NCBI GenBank assembly: GCA_964573885.1
Contig: CAZNLL010000014.1
Coordinates: 1-45,411, forward strand
Length of the DNA stretch: 45,411 nt
Direction: 5' to 3'
DNA from: CAZNLL01 sp964573885
GTDB lineage: Bacteria > Desulfobacterota > DSM-4660 > Desulfatiglandales > Desulfatiglandaceae
The notes below the pieces were generated by a model, which saw only the letters and a program-made list of their open reading frames with translations, was not told the origin of the DNA and did not search any database. The position numbers and the translations under genes were made by a program. Of this stretch, positions 23,356 to 32,287 are shown one piece after another. Position 1 is the first letter of the stretch, and every line of letters starts with the position of its first letter.

Positions 23356-25800
23356 ATGTTCCATCGTCCCCTCCTGCCGCTCCTTCTTTTACTCACCGGG
23401 GGAATACTCGTCGGACATAAGGTCCTTCACTCTTCCCCATCCTTTCTCATTCCTTCGGCTTTTACCATCACCCTTTGCCTCCTCGCGCTGCTTTTGGCCT
23501 CTCCCCGTTTCAGACCCGCCTTACTCTTTGTGGGCTTTTTTTTGGCCGGCATCCTCCTCGACCTAAACAGGGACGCCCCTTCCACGCTCTTGGGACCGGC
23601 CCAACGGGGAGAAAGGGTGACCGTGGAAGGAACCGTGGTTGAGCCCATGAAACTCCTCGATGAGGGAGCGAGGTTCAGGGTGAGGGCCCAATGGATATTG
23701 ACAGGTTCTAAAGCCATTCCCGTAAAGGATCACCTCCTTGTGACCGTGTATGATCACAGCCCTTTCTTGAGGGTGGGAGAAAAGATCCGCTTTCCTGCCC
23801 GATTAAAAACCTTCAGGAATTTCAACAATCCAGGCAGGTTCGACTTTGAGGAGGCCATGAAGCTCAGAGGATTTACCTGTGGAGCCTCTGTGTCAGACGG
23901 TAGAAGCATTGTGCCTATGGGTCCCGGAGAGCTTGGCCTCGTCAAGGCCCTGATGGAGAGGGTCCAGCGGCCCGTGAGGGCCTTCTTTCAAAACAACCTC
24001 ACCCCCGAAAAGGCCGCCTTGTTTCGGGCCCTCATCCTGGGGGAGCGTCAGGGCATAACCTGGGACCTGCGGGAGCCCTTTAACCGGACGGGTCTCGGCC
24101 ATGTGCTGGCCGTGTCGGGCCTCCATATCGGGCTGGTGGCCTGGGTTTCGTTTTTTCTTTTCAAATGGATTCTCTCCCGGTTTTATACCCTGACCCTCAA
24201 GACGGACATTATCAAATGGGCAGCCCTGTTAACTTGTGTCCCGGTATTTTGCTATGCCTTCATGGCGGGATTCCAGGTCTCCTGTCAGCGGGCCATGATC
24301 ATGGTCTTCGCCTTTCTGTGGTCTTTAATCCTGGGTCGAGAAAAGGAGGTGTGGTCCACCCTGGCCCTGGCCGGTTTGATTATCTTGGCCATAGATCCTC
24401 GATCCTTGTTCACCATTTCCTTTCAATTCTCTTTTGCCGCGGTCATCGGGATCCTTTGGCTGACCCCTCCCCTCCTCAAGGCACTTTCTTTTTCCCCGGC
24501 CTCCGCAGACCGGGGCTTGCGGCTTTTGAAGGCCTTTTCTTCCTATTTCGTGGGCCTGGTGGTGGTGAGCTTCGGGGCTGTGATCATGCTTCTTCCCCTC
24601 ATCGCTTATACCTTTCACCGGATTTCTTGTGTTACCCTTTTGGCCAACATCACGGTGGTCCCGGTTCTCGGGCTTTGGGTGATCCCTTCGGGGTTGATGA
24701 GTGCCCTCTTTCTGCCCCTGTTTCCCCAGGGGGCCGCATTTTTTCTTCACCTGGCCTCCTGGGGTCTCCAGGGGGTGATGGAGATGGTCCATTTCTGGTC
24801 CAGCCCGGACTGGTCCAGTTTCTGGGTGATACGCCCCAATCTTATAGAGATCTCTATGTACTACGGATTGGTCTTTTGCCTCTTTTTTGTGAGACGCTGG
24901 TCGTGGGTGAAGATGGCTCTCGTCATGGTGGTAATGGCCGTGGCCGTGGATGTGGCCTACTGGTCCTGGAGAAACCAATTCAACGGGGACCTGAGGGTGA
25001 CCTTCCTGGATGTGGGCCAGGGAAACGCCGCCTTGGTAGAATTCCCCGGAGGCAAAAGGATGCTTATTGACGGGGGTGGCTTTGGGCGGGACCAATTTGA
25101 TGTGGGTCGGATGGTTGTGGCCCCTTATCTGTGGTATTCAAAGATATGGAAAGTTCATTACCTGGTCATGAGCCATCCCCAGGCGGACCATATGAATGGG
25201 CTCCGGTTTATCGCCAGGACCTTTGGCCCACAGGAGTTTTGGTACAACGGTGACCGGGTTGACAAGGTGCCTTTCAAAGAGCTCATGGCCATTACAGCCT
25301 CAAGAGGGATCAGCAAACGCCTCCCTTCTTATCTCAAAATGGGAAGGGAGATGAACGGAGTGGAGGTCAAGGCGTTACACCCTCTGCCTGGTGGATCAGG
25401 TAAAGGCCCATATAAGGTGAGAGGATTGAACGACAACTCACTGGTTTTGAAAATCACCTACAGGGGAAGATCATTTCTCTTCACCGGGGATCTGGAGGCG
25501 CCGGGCGAAGGGATTCTGGTCAAGAATCAAAGAGAGTCGCTCAGGAGCGATGTGCTCCTCTCACCCCATCACGGGAGCCAAAGCTCGAGTACCAAGGCCT
25601 TTCTCAAGCTGGTGAGTCCCAGCATCTGCGTGATCTCTGCCGGAAAAGGGAACCGCTTTGGATTCCCCCATGCCCAAACCCTCGAAAGGCTGGAATCCCT
25701 CAATTGCAGGGTGATCAGGACCGATCAGGCTGGTGCGATCCAGTGTCGTGTGGGAGCGAATCGTTTTGAAGTAAGCACTTTTCTAAAACCGGAGAGCTGA
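23356..25800 (+). CDS. comEC: ComEC/Rec2 DNA-uptake channel protein
   Basis: The 814-residue protein has the full ComEC plan: N-terminal membrane helices, an OB-like DUF4131 region (about residues 60-170), the competence core with GLGHVLAVSGLHIGLVAW, RAMIMVF and many helices to about 530, and a C-terminal metallo-beta-lactamase domain with FLDVGQGNAALVEFPGG, SHPQADHMNGL and SPHHGSQSSS. It carries single-stranded DNA across the inner membrane during transformation. It starts 51 bases after murA, with GAGGG eight bases before the ATG, so the two may share a transcript. No other competence gene is nearby. Confidence 0.94.
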   Translation: MFHRPLLPLLLLLTGGILVGHKVLHSSPSFLIPSAFTITLCLLALLLASPRFRPALLFVGFFLAGILLDLNRDAPSTLLGPAQRGERVTVEGTVVEPMKLLDEGARFRVRAQWILTGSKAIPVKDHLLVTVYDHSPFLRVGEKIRFPARLKTFRNFNNPGRFDFEEAMKLRGFTCGASVSDGRSIVPMGPGELGLVKALMERVQRPVRAFFQNNLTPEKAALFRALILGERQGITWDLREPFNRTGLGHVLAVSGLHIGLVAWVSFFLFKWILSRFYTLTLKTDIIKWAALLTCVPVFCYAFMAGFQVSCQRAMIMVFAFLWSLILGREKEVWSTLALAGLIILAIDPRSLFTISFQFSFAAVIGILWLTPPLLKALSFSPASADRGLRLLKAFSSYFVGLVVVSFGAVIMLLPLIAYTFHRISCVTLLANITVVPVLGLWVIPSGLMSALFLPLFPQGAAFFLHLASWGLQGVMEMVHFWSSPDWSSFWVIRPNLIEISMYYGLVFCLFFVRRWSWVKMALVMVVMAVAVDVAYWSWRNQFNGDLRVTFLDVGQGNAALVEFPGGKRMLIDGGGFGRDQFDVGRMVVAPYLWYSKIWKVHYLVMSHPQADHMNGLRFIARTFGPQEFWYNGDRVDKVPFKELMAITASRGISKRLPSYLKMGREMNGVEVKALHPLPGGSGKGPYKVRGLNDNSLVLKITYRGRSFLFTGDLEAPGEGILVKNQRESLRSDVLLSPHHGSQSSSTKAFLKLVSPSICVISAGKGNRFGFPHAQTLERLESLNCRVIRTDQAGAIQCRVGANRFEVSTFLKPES

Positions 25801-25819
25801 CACGGGGGCAAGTTTTTTG

Positions 25820-25848
25820 TTGCCATGGTAAGGCCTGTGGAGTATAGG
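25820..25848 (+). promoter_or_regulatory. Predicted promoter of the SpoIIE-type phosphatase gene
   Basis: TTGCCA (25820-25825) and TATAGG (25843-25848) are 17 bases apart; the leader would be about 160 bases. Confidence 0.45.
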
Positions 25849-26013
25849 ATTTCCTGAAAGGGCAGAGGCCGAATTCTCCTTCTAGAGTCCTCATGCGAGG
25901 TATCCTATCAAAAACCACTTTATCACCGATTCCAGCACCCGAAAAATGGCTCCCTGGGTATCATGCCTTGGCCCTGAAGTACCTTAGGGGGCGTTGATTT
26001 TTACGAGGAGAGC

Positions 26014-27378
26014 ATGCTTGGTTCCATCACCAACCTCTTGATCGTATTGGCCAAGAACATGTGTGTGGTCATTGTCCTGGCCTATGTGCTCACGAGGACC
26101 CGTATCTTTTCCGAAGTGCTGGATAAAAAAATCTCTTTTCGGCACCGGTTTTTCTTGATGATTCTTTTTGGACTTTTCTCCATTTACGGGACCCTGAGCG
26201 GTATGGAGCTTTTGGGCGCCGTAGCCAACATAAGAGATCTTGGACCGGCCATAGCGGGCCTGTATGCCGGGCCTGTGGCCGGTCTTGGGGCGGGCTTTAT
26301 TGGAGCGATCCACCGTTATGCCCTGGGCGGGATCACCGCGCTTCCCTGCGCTGTTTCCACCGTAATTGCAGGTCTGGCCGGAGGTGCTATATTTCTGCTC
26401 AAAAAAGACCGTTTCGTGGGGGTCCCCACCGCCATGGTGTTCGCCGCCTTGATGGAGGTGTTTCATATGGTCCTGGCCCTTCTCCTGAGCAGTCCCCATG
26501 ACCAGGCGATGGCCATTGTGAAACAGGTAAGTGTCCCCATGATTGTGGCCAACTCCCTGGGAATGGGGGTTTTTGCCTTTATGGTATCCAATCTCATCCG
26601 GGAGCGGGAGACAAAGGCCGCCAAGGAAACTATAGAGAGCGAATTAAGGGTGGCCCGGGAGATCCAGATGGGTATTGTACCCAAAATTTTTCCGGCCTTT
26701 CCCGACAGGCCTGAATTTGACATTCATGCCTTGCTGGAACCGGCAAAGGAGGTGGGCGGGGATTTATACGATTTTTTTCTTTTCCACGATCACCTCCTCT
26801 ATTTTGTCATCGGTGATGTCTCGGGCAAGGGTGTGCCTTCTTCTCTTTTCATGGCCGTCACCAAGACGCTCATCAAGGCAGAGGCGGGCAAAGATCATAC
26901 CGATCCCGCTGAAATCCTTTTCAGCGTCAACAATGAACTGAGTCGGGACAATGAGTCGTGCATGTTCGTGACCATATTTTTGGGTATGCTGGATATTAGA
27001 AAGGGCAGGATCCTCTTCTGCAACGGCGGTCATAATCCACCCTATGTCTTCCACAGGAATGGGGCCGTAGAAATGCTCCCCGGGACAGGGGACATCGCCC
27101 TGGGGGCCATGGAGGATGTCCCTTACCACCAGGGCAGCATCGCCCTCGAATACGGGGACAGCCTTGTCCTCTATACAGACGGCGTTACAGAGGCCATGGA
27201 CAAGGAAGGAAATCTCTTTACGGAGAAACGCCTGGAAGCGGCTTTGAGAAAGCTTGATCACGGTGCTTCTCGAGAGGTAAGCCTGGCTGTCTTTGAAGAG
27301 GTAAAGTCCTTTGCCGCCGGCACAATGCAATCCGATGATATTACCCTCCTGGTTTTGAAATACAGGGCTTCTCCTTGA
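26014..27378 (+). CDS. Membrane-bound SpoIIE-type protein phosphatase with 5TM sensor
   Basis: The 454-residue protein starts with about six membrane helices (residues 1-195) resembling the 5TM-5TMR_LYT sensor domain: LGAVANIRDLGPAIAGLYAG and GLGAGFIGAIHRYALGG. A short coiled linker (RERETKAAKETIESELRVA, REIQMGIVP) leads to a PP2C-like SpoIIE domain at about 220-450 with metal-binding acids in GGDLYDFF, DVSGKGVPSSLFM, LYTDGVTEAMD and SDDITLLVL. Such proteins dephosphorylate anti-anti-sigma factors. No partner STAS or kinase gene is adjacent. GAGGAGAG precedes the ATG. Confidence 0.92.
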   Translation: MLGSITNLLIVLAKNMCVVIVLAYVLTRTRIFSEVLDKKISFRHRFFLMILFGLFSIYGTLSGMELLGAVANIRDLGPAIAGLYAGPVAGLGAGFIGAIHRYALGGITALPCAVSTVIAGLAGGAIFLLKKDRFVGVPTAMVFAALMEVFHMVLALLLSSPHDQAMAIVKQVSVPMIVANSLGMGVFAFMVSNLIRERETKAAKETIESELRVAREIQMGIVPKIFPAFPDRPEFDIHALLEPAKEVGGDLYDFFLFHDHLLYFVIGDVSGKGVPSSLFMAVTKTLIKAEAGKDHTDPAEILFSVNNELSRDNESCMFVTIFLGMLDIRKGRILFCNGGHNPPYVFHRNGAVEMLPGTGDIALGAMEDVPYHQGSIALEYGDSLVLYTDGVTEAMDKEGNLFTEKRLEAALRKLDHGASREVSLAVFEEVKSFAAGTMQSDDITLLVLKYRASP

Positions 27379-27484
27379 TTCCAGCCCGAGAAGAACACCT
27401 TGGCCCCTGCATAGAAAAGTCCCTGACTCCTTTCTTTAGCTCCTATGTGGAGCCAAAAATATTTCCGGGGGGATGGTAAATGGG

Positions 27485-28741
27485 CTAGGCGGGCCTTGCG
27501 GGTTTAGCGGTGCGGGCTTGATAGATTGTGGGTTTTAAAGTGCCTGTCAAGACCAGGCCTGCCAGGCTCAGGCCCGCCAAGGCCCCGAAAAGGATCTTAT
27601 AGGTCTGGGTCACGTCAAAGAGGTATCCCGCCACCACAGGCCCCAATGCCCCTCCGATAGTCCCGCTAAAAATGACGATGCCGAAGATGAGCCCGTGGGC
27701 TGAAGTGCCGAAGAGGGTGGCCACCACCGGTGAGATGAGGGCAAAAAAGCCGCCGTGGGCAAAACCGTGTATGGTGGCGAACAAATAAAGCATCCACAGG
27801 TGGTCTGCCCATTGCAGCCAGCAAAGGCCGACAAAGAGTAAAGCGAAGCAAAGCATTAAGGCCTGCTTGGTCCCGATCCTGTCCGCGGCTCCGCCCATAA
27901 TAAAGCGACCGGCAATGCTGACCCCACCGATAGTGGCCAGGACATTGGCCGCGTTTGCCTGGGAGATTCCCAGGTCGATGGCATGGGTGACGATGTGCAT
28001 GAGGATGGTGTAAACACAGAAGAGAAGAATCCAGTTCACCAGGCAGATGGTCCAAAATTGGGGGGTCTTCACCGAGTCCACAAAAGATGACCCTTCATCC
28101 TTTTGGGCCGTAAACCCCGTATCCACGGGTCTTTTGGTGTCCGGGAACTGCCCCTTTTTGGACGGGTCCCTGACCAGGAATTGGGCCAGAGACACGAAGC
28201 ACACCAGGATAATAACCCCCAGAATGAAGAAAGAGGCGCGCCAACCATAGGCGACAATGAGTTCTTTAAGAAAGAGGGGCATGATAAGCATACCCAGGCC
28301 GGTGCCCACCTTGATAATGCCGCTCATGGTGCCCCGCATCTTGATAAACCACCTGGCGATGGTGGATAAGAGGACCACGTCTGTGCCGCTTACCCCGATT
28401 CCTATGATAAGGCCGTAGAATAAATAGATCTCCCATACGGTATTGAGGCGGGACATCAACAGGTAGCCTACGCCCATCAAAAGGCCGCACCCTGTCATGA
28501 TGAGCCTGGGGCCGAACCGATCATTGAGTCCCCCCATAAAGATGCTTCCAAATCCATGTAGGAGAATGCTCATAGAGGCGGCGCCGGAAATGACGGCCCT
28601 GGACCAGCCGAACTCCGTAAGGAGGGGTGTGAAAAATACCCCGAAGCTATTGTGGATGCCCCAGCCTATGGCCTGGATGCAAAAACACGTTGCCACCACC
28701 ACATAGCCATAAAACAGCCTGGGCCTTTTTCTTTCCATCAT
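27485..28741 (-). CDS. MFS transporter, oxalate/formate antiporter-like (OFA) family
   Basis: The 418-residue protein has 12 predicted hydrophobic segments and the MFS loop motif GGLNDRFGPR after helix 2, repeated in weaker form as GGAADRIGTK after helix 8. The opening YGYVVVATCFCIQAIGWGIHNSFGVFF and WSRAVISG segments are characteristic of OFA or monocarboxylate-type carriers, so a small organic acid is a likely substrate. ATG at 28741 has AAAGGA six bases upstream. A weak minus promoter can be drawn at 28788-28814. Confidence 0.88.
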   Translation of the reverse strand: MMERKRPRLFYGYVVVATCFCIQAIGWGIHNSFGVFFTPLLTEFGWSRAVISGAASMSILLHGFGSIFMGGLNDRFGPRLIMTGCGLLMGVGYLLMSRLNTVWEIYLFYGLIIGIGVSGTDVVLLSTIARWFIKMRGTMSGIIKVGTGLGMLIMPLFLKELIVAYGWRASFFILGVIILVCFVSLAQFLVRDPSKKGQFPDTKRPVDTGFTAQKDEGSSFVDSVKTPQFWTICLVNWILLFCVYTILMHIVTHAIDLGISQANAANVLATIGGVSIAGRFIMGGAADRIGTKQALMLCFALLFVGLCWLQWADHLWMLYLFATIHGFAHGGFFALISPVVATLFGTSAHGLIFGIVIFSGTIGGALGPVVAGYLFDVTQTYKILFGALAGLSLAGLVLTGTLKPTIYQARTAKPARPA

Positions 28742-29004
28742 GTGACATCCTTTTTGGCACAATAAGGAGAGATTTCATCCTTTCATTTGAATAACTTCTC
28801 TCTTCATTTGTCAATGCCCTTCCTCAGCCCTTGGAATCCTTTAAGATGTCCACGGGGTGGGGGCTGCTACAAACGGGTTGATAATGCCTCATCTTTTTGA
28901 GACGATAACGTCCTAAATTGACCGGATGAAAATGAATATCAGACAAATAAACCCTTCAGGATCGAGCAGAGGGTTAGGAAAAGAAAAGATTAACAGGAGA
29001 CCAT

Positions 29005-30201
29005 GTGAACCGGGATGAAAAAAAGATTATGGGCCTGACCACCACGTCTCACGGCCTTGTCCATCTTTTTGAAGGTGTTCTTCCCCCTCTCATTCCTCTT
29101 CTCATCGAAGAGTTTAACAGCGATTACTTTCAGCTTGGTATGGTGGTCACGGTCTTTTCCTACGCCTTTGGCCTGGGTTCGCTCCCTGCGGGCATTTTTT
29201 CGGACAAAATCGGTCCCCGCCGCCTTGTGACCCTGTATCTCTTTGGTGCGGGGGTGTTGTCCGTCCTTATCTGGCCGGTGACACACCTTTGGACCTACGG
29301 GATAATCATGGGGTTGGTGGGGCTTTTTTGCAGTACCTATCACCCGGCGTCCAACGCGTTGATCGCCCTTTCGGTGAGGGAAAGGGGGAAGGGCTTCGGT
29401 ATTCACGGGATTGCGGGGAGCGTGGGGGTGGCTGTCGTGCCCGTCCTTTCCGCGTGGATAGGGTGGGCCCTCGGTTGGAAGGCGCCCCATGTCATATTTG
29501 GGTTCTTGGGAATCGGGGTGGGCCTTTTTTCATTGACCGTTCCCAGGCCGACCATTACCAGAGGGGTTTCCCCCACAAAGGGGGGAGCCGGTCCCGGCCC
29601 GGTCCAGGTGTCTTATTTGAATTTGGTGGTATTCTTTTTGTCCGCCACAGCCCTCGGGCTGACCTATAAGGGGATTATGACGTTCCTGCCCACCTATATG
29701 GGAGAGAATGTCCATCTTCCCTTCCTCAATATCGACACAGTGGCCCTCGGGGGGACGGTGGCCACCGTCGCCCTTCTATCAGGGGCGGTGGGCCAGTATA
29801 TTGCGGGGCGCATGGTGGAAGAGCATATGCCGGAGGTCCTTTATTTGGGGGCCTTGGTCATGGGGACCCTTTTTGTCCTTTTTATGGCCATGGCCTCTGA
29901 TTTGTGGCTGGTGATTTCGGCGGTGATTTATGCCTTCTTTTATTTTTCCACCCAGCCCATGCAGAATTACCTGATTTCCGTGTATCTCCCCAAGCGAAGG
30001 CAGGGGCTTGGCTATGGCATTCATTTTTTTCTCACCTTTGGAGTGGGTTCTACAGCGGCTGCCGTTTCGGGGTATCTGGCCGATCGATTCGGCCTTAAAG
30101 CCGTCTTTTACGCCATGGCTTTATGCTTTGTCGCGTCGTGCTGTTTGGCCACTTTCCTTGTCATAAGGGCTCGGTCCCGAATGAAGGCACAACAGGGCTG
30201 A
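29005..30201 (+). CDS. MFS transporter, fosmidomycin-resistance-like group
   Basis: The 398-residue protein has about 12 hydrophobic segments and the MFS signature GIFSDKIGPRR in the loop after helix 2. HGLVHLFEGVLPPLIPLL and STYHPASNALIAL are typical of the Fsr-like group. GTG at 29005 is four to five bases after AGGAGA. It is divergent from the OFA transporter; the 263-base spacer 28742-29004 contains no other gene. Substrate cannot be deduced. Confidence 0.87.
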   Translation: MNRDEKKIMGLTTTSHGLVHLFEGVLPPLIPLLIEEFNSDYFQLGMVVTVFSYAFGLGSLPAGIFSDKIGPRRLVTLYLFGAGVLSVLIWPVTHLWTYGIIMGLVGLFCSTYHPASNALIALSVRERGKGFGIHGIAGSVGVAVVPVLSAWIGWALGWKAPHVIFGFLGIGVGLFSLTVPRPTITRGVSPTKGGAGPGPVQVSYLNLVVFFLSATALGLTYKGIMTFLPTYMGENVHLPFLNIDTVALGGTVATVALLSGAVGQYIAGRMVEEHMPEVLYLGALVMGTLFVLFMAMASDLWLVISAVIYAFFYFSTQPMQNYLISVYLPKRRQGLGYGIHFFLTFGVGSTAAAVSGYLADRFGLKAVFYAMALCFVASCCLATFLVIRARSRMKAQQG

Positions 30202-30239
30202 GAAGACGGACCAAGGAGGTTCAAGGGCGGGCATCGGAG

Positions 30240-32000
30240 CTAGGTCCCTTGGAACAGGGACTTCTTGATGACCGCCTTGTCATAGGCGCCGATGATATCC
30301 CGGCGGGTCAAAACCCCCACCAGTTCAGAAGGGTCGTCCGGCGAGACGACGGGCAGGATCGAAAAATCTTTGAAGGTTATCTTCTCAAGGGCTTCGAAAA
30401 GGTTGTCATCAAGAGATACGGTGACCACCTCGGTGGTGGCCAGATCCTGTGCGATGACGAGATCCTTGATATTCTCATCCATCATCACGTCTGAATAGTC
30501 CATAAAGGAGAGAATGCCCGTCATCTTGCCTTGGTTGTTGACCACTGGAAAGGTGTTATATTTGCTTTGAGATATTTTACCCGCCAGCTTTTCCAGGCTC
30601 AGAAATTCAGGTATGGTCTCCACATTGGGATTCATGACATCCTTTACCCGGATGGATTTGAGTATGTTTACCTCTCTTCCGGCCCAGATGTCCACACCCC
30701 GGCGTGAGAGCTTCAAGGTATAAATGGATTCCCTGTACAATTGACGCGCCGCCAGGGAACTCACGATACAGGTCACCATGAGGGGAAGGATGATCCTGTA
30801 GTTCCCGGTCATTTCGAAAAGCATAAGGATGGCGGTCAAAGGGCCGTGGGTGGTGGCACTGACCACGGCGCCCATGCCCACAATGCTGTAGGCGCCGGGA
30901 AAAGCGGCGATTTCCGGGAAGAGGGTGTGGACAACAACCCCAAAAAACCCCCCGGCCATGGCTCCCAAAAACAGGGAAGGGGCAAAAATGCCCCCCGATC
31001 CGCCGGAACCAATCGTAATAGAGGTGCCCAGGGTCTTAAACAGGATCAAGAGGAGCATAAACCACCACGCCAGAGTATGGTCCAGGGCCAGCTCAATGGC
31101 CTCATAACCCACTCCGAGGACATGGGGGAAGAGGAGGCCCATCAAGCCCAAGGCCGCCCCTCCCAGACCGGCCTTGAAGTACTCCGGGAATTTCAGGGCC
31201 TCGAAAAAGTCCTCCGTACGATACAGGGAACGGGTGAAAAACACACCCACCAAGGCACAAAAGAGGCCCAGTACAAAATACATGGGAAATTCCCAGACAC
31301 TGATGAGCTTGTATTCCGGGACGATAAAGGCGGGATTATTGCCGAGCAAATAGCGCGAGACCGCTGTAGCCGTCACCGAGGAGATAACAATAGGGCTGAA
31401 GGTGGCCAGGGCAAAGTCACCCAAGATGATTTCCAGGGCAAACATACACCCTGCAATGGGGGCGTTGAAGGTGGCTGCTATGCCCGCAGCGGCTCCACAT
31501 CCCACAAGGGTGCGCATCCGGTCTGCCGAGACCTTTAAAGCTTGTCCCAGGGTGGAACCGATCGCCGCACCGATCTGGACGATGGGTCCTTCCCGCCCTA
31601 CCGAGCCCCCGGTGCCGATACAGACGGCCGAGGCGAAGGTCTTGATCAGAACAATCCGCTTTCGTATGATACCCCCTTTCAGGGCTACAGCTTCCATGAC
31701 TTCAGGGACCCCGTGTCCTTTGGCCTCTCCGGCCACAAAAAAGACCAGGGGCCCCACCACCAGCCCGCCCAGTATGGGGATCCAGGCCTTTATGTACCAG
31801 GGGGTGGCCTGAAGCAGCTCAATAAGGTTGCCGTCCGAGCCGTAGGACAGGGACTGGAAAAGGTTGATGAGATAGCGGAAGACCACCGCCCCGTATCCAC
31901 CGGCAAGGCCCACAACAAGGGCCAGGACCACCATAATGGTGTGTTCGCTGCTTTTTAAGAGATAGGAAAAGGAAAACTTTCGAAGGTAGTGAGGGTCCAC
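30240..32000 (-). CDS. ClC-family chloride channel or exchanger with CBS pair
   Basis: The 586-residue protein has the ClC core in residues 1-430: KGHGVPEVMEAV, GTGGSVGREGPIVQIGAAIG with the gating glutamate, and GSGGSGGIFAPSLFLGAM. The first motif has His where the E. coli exchanger has the selectivity Ser (GSGIP), as in a CBS-bearing bacterial subfamily. Two CBS domains follow at about 455-575 (VKDVMNPNVETI, FPVVNNQGKMTGILSF, DFSILPVV, LVGVLTRRDIIGAY) and may bind nucleotides. The start is GTG with no clear ribosome site. Its end faces the preceding MFS gene. Confidence 0.9.
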   Translation of the reverse strand: MDPHYLRKFSFSYLLKSSEHTIMVVLALVVGLAGGYGAVVFRYLINLFQSLSYGSDGNLIELLQATPWYIKAWIPILGGLVVGPLVFFVAGEAKGHGVPEVMEAVALKGGIIRKRIVLIKTFASAVCIGTGGSVGREGPIVQIGAAIGSTLGQALKVSADRMRTLVGCGAAAGIAATFNAPIAGCMFALEIILGDFALATFSPIVISSVTATAVSRYLLGNNPAFIVPEYKLISVWEFPMYFVLGLFCALVGVFFTRSLYRTEDFFEALKFPEYFKAGLGGAALGLMGLLFPHVLGVGYEAIELALDHTLAWWFMLLLILFKTLGTSITIGSGGSGGIFAPSLFLGAMAGGFFGVVVHTLFPEIAAFPGAYSIVGMGAVVSATTHGPLTAILMLFEMTGNYRIILPLMVTCIVSSLAARQLYRESIYTLKLSRRGVDIWAGREVNILKSIRVKDVMNPNVETIPEFLSLEKLAGKISQSKYNTFPVVNNQGKMTGILSFMDYSDVMMDENIKDLVIAQDLATTEVVTVSLDDNLFEALEKITFKDFSILPVVSPDDPSELVGVLTRRDIIGAYDKAVIKKSLFQGT

Positions 32001-32287
32001 GGCCGGTCTTTTTTTACGTGAAGAGGTGACTGGATAGGGCCTGATCGTGATTATGAGGAGCCTAAGAGCCTATTATTTTGAGAATATGCAGATTATGCCA
32101 GGATTTTTCACCGTGTCAAAGTGTTTTTTTAGAGGCCCCTTTGGTTTGGGGTAGGGATTCAATGAGGCGCAGGAGAATAGCCTTGATCTGTAAGACCATT
32201 TATGAAAATATCCTTTATTTGCAGCATTGAGGGGCTTGCCGGCATCGGCCGGAAGAGGCTTAAGGTTTTGAAACACAGGGGACAAGG

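Noticed and set aside
30741..31538. Plus-strand open frame of 265 codons inside the ClC gene
   Set aside because: Low-complexity G/H/Q/K-rich product antisense to a clear ClC channel.
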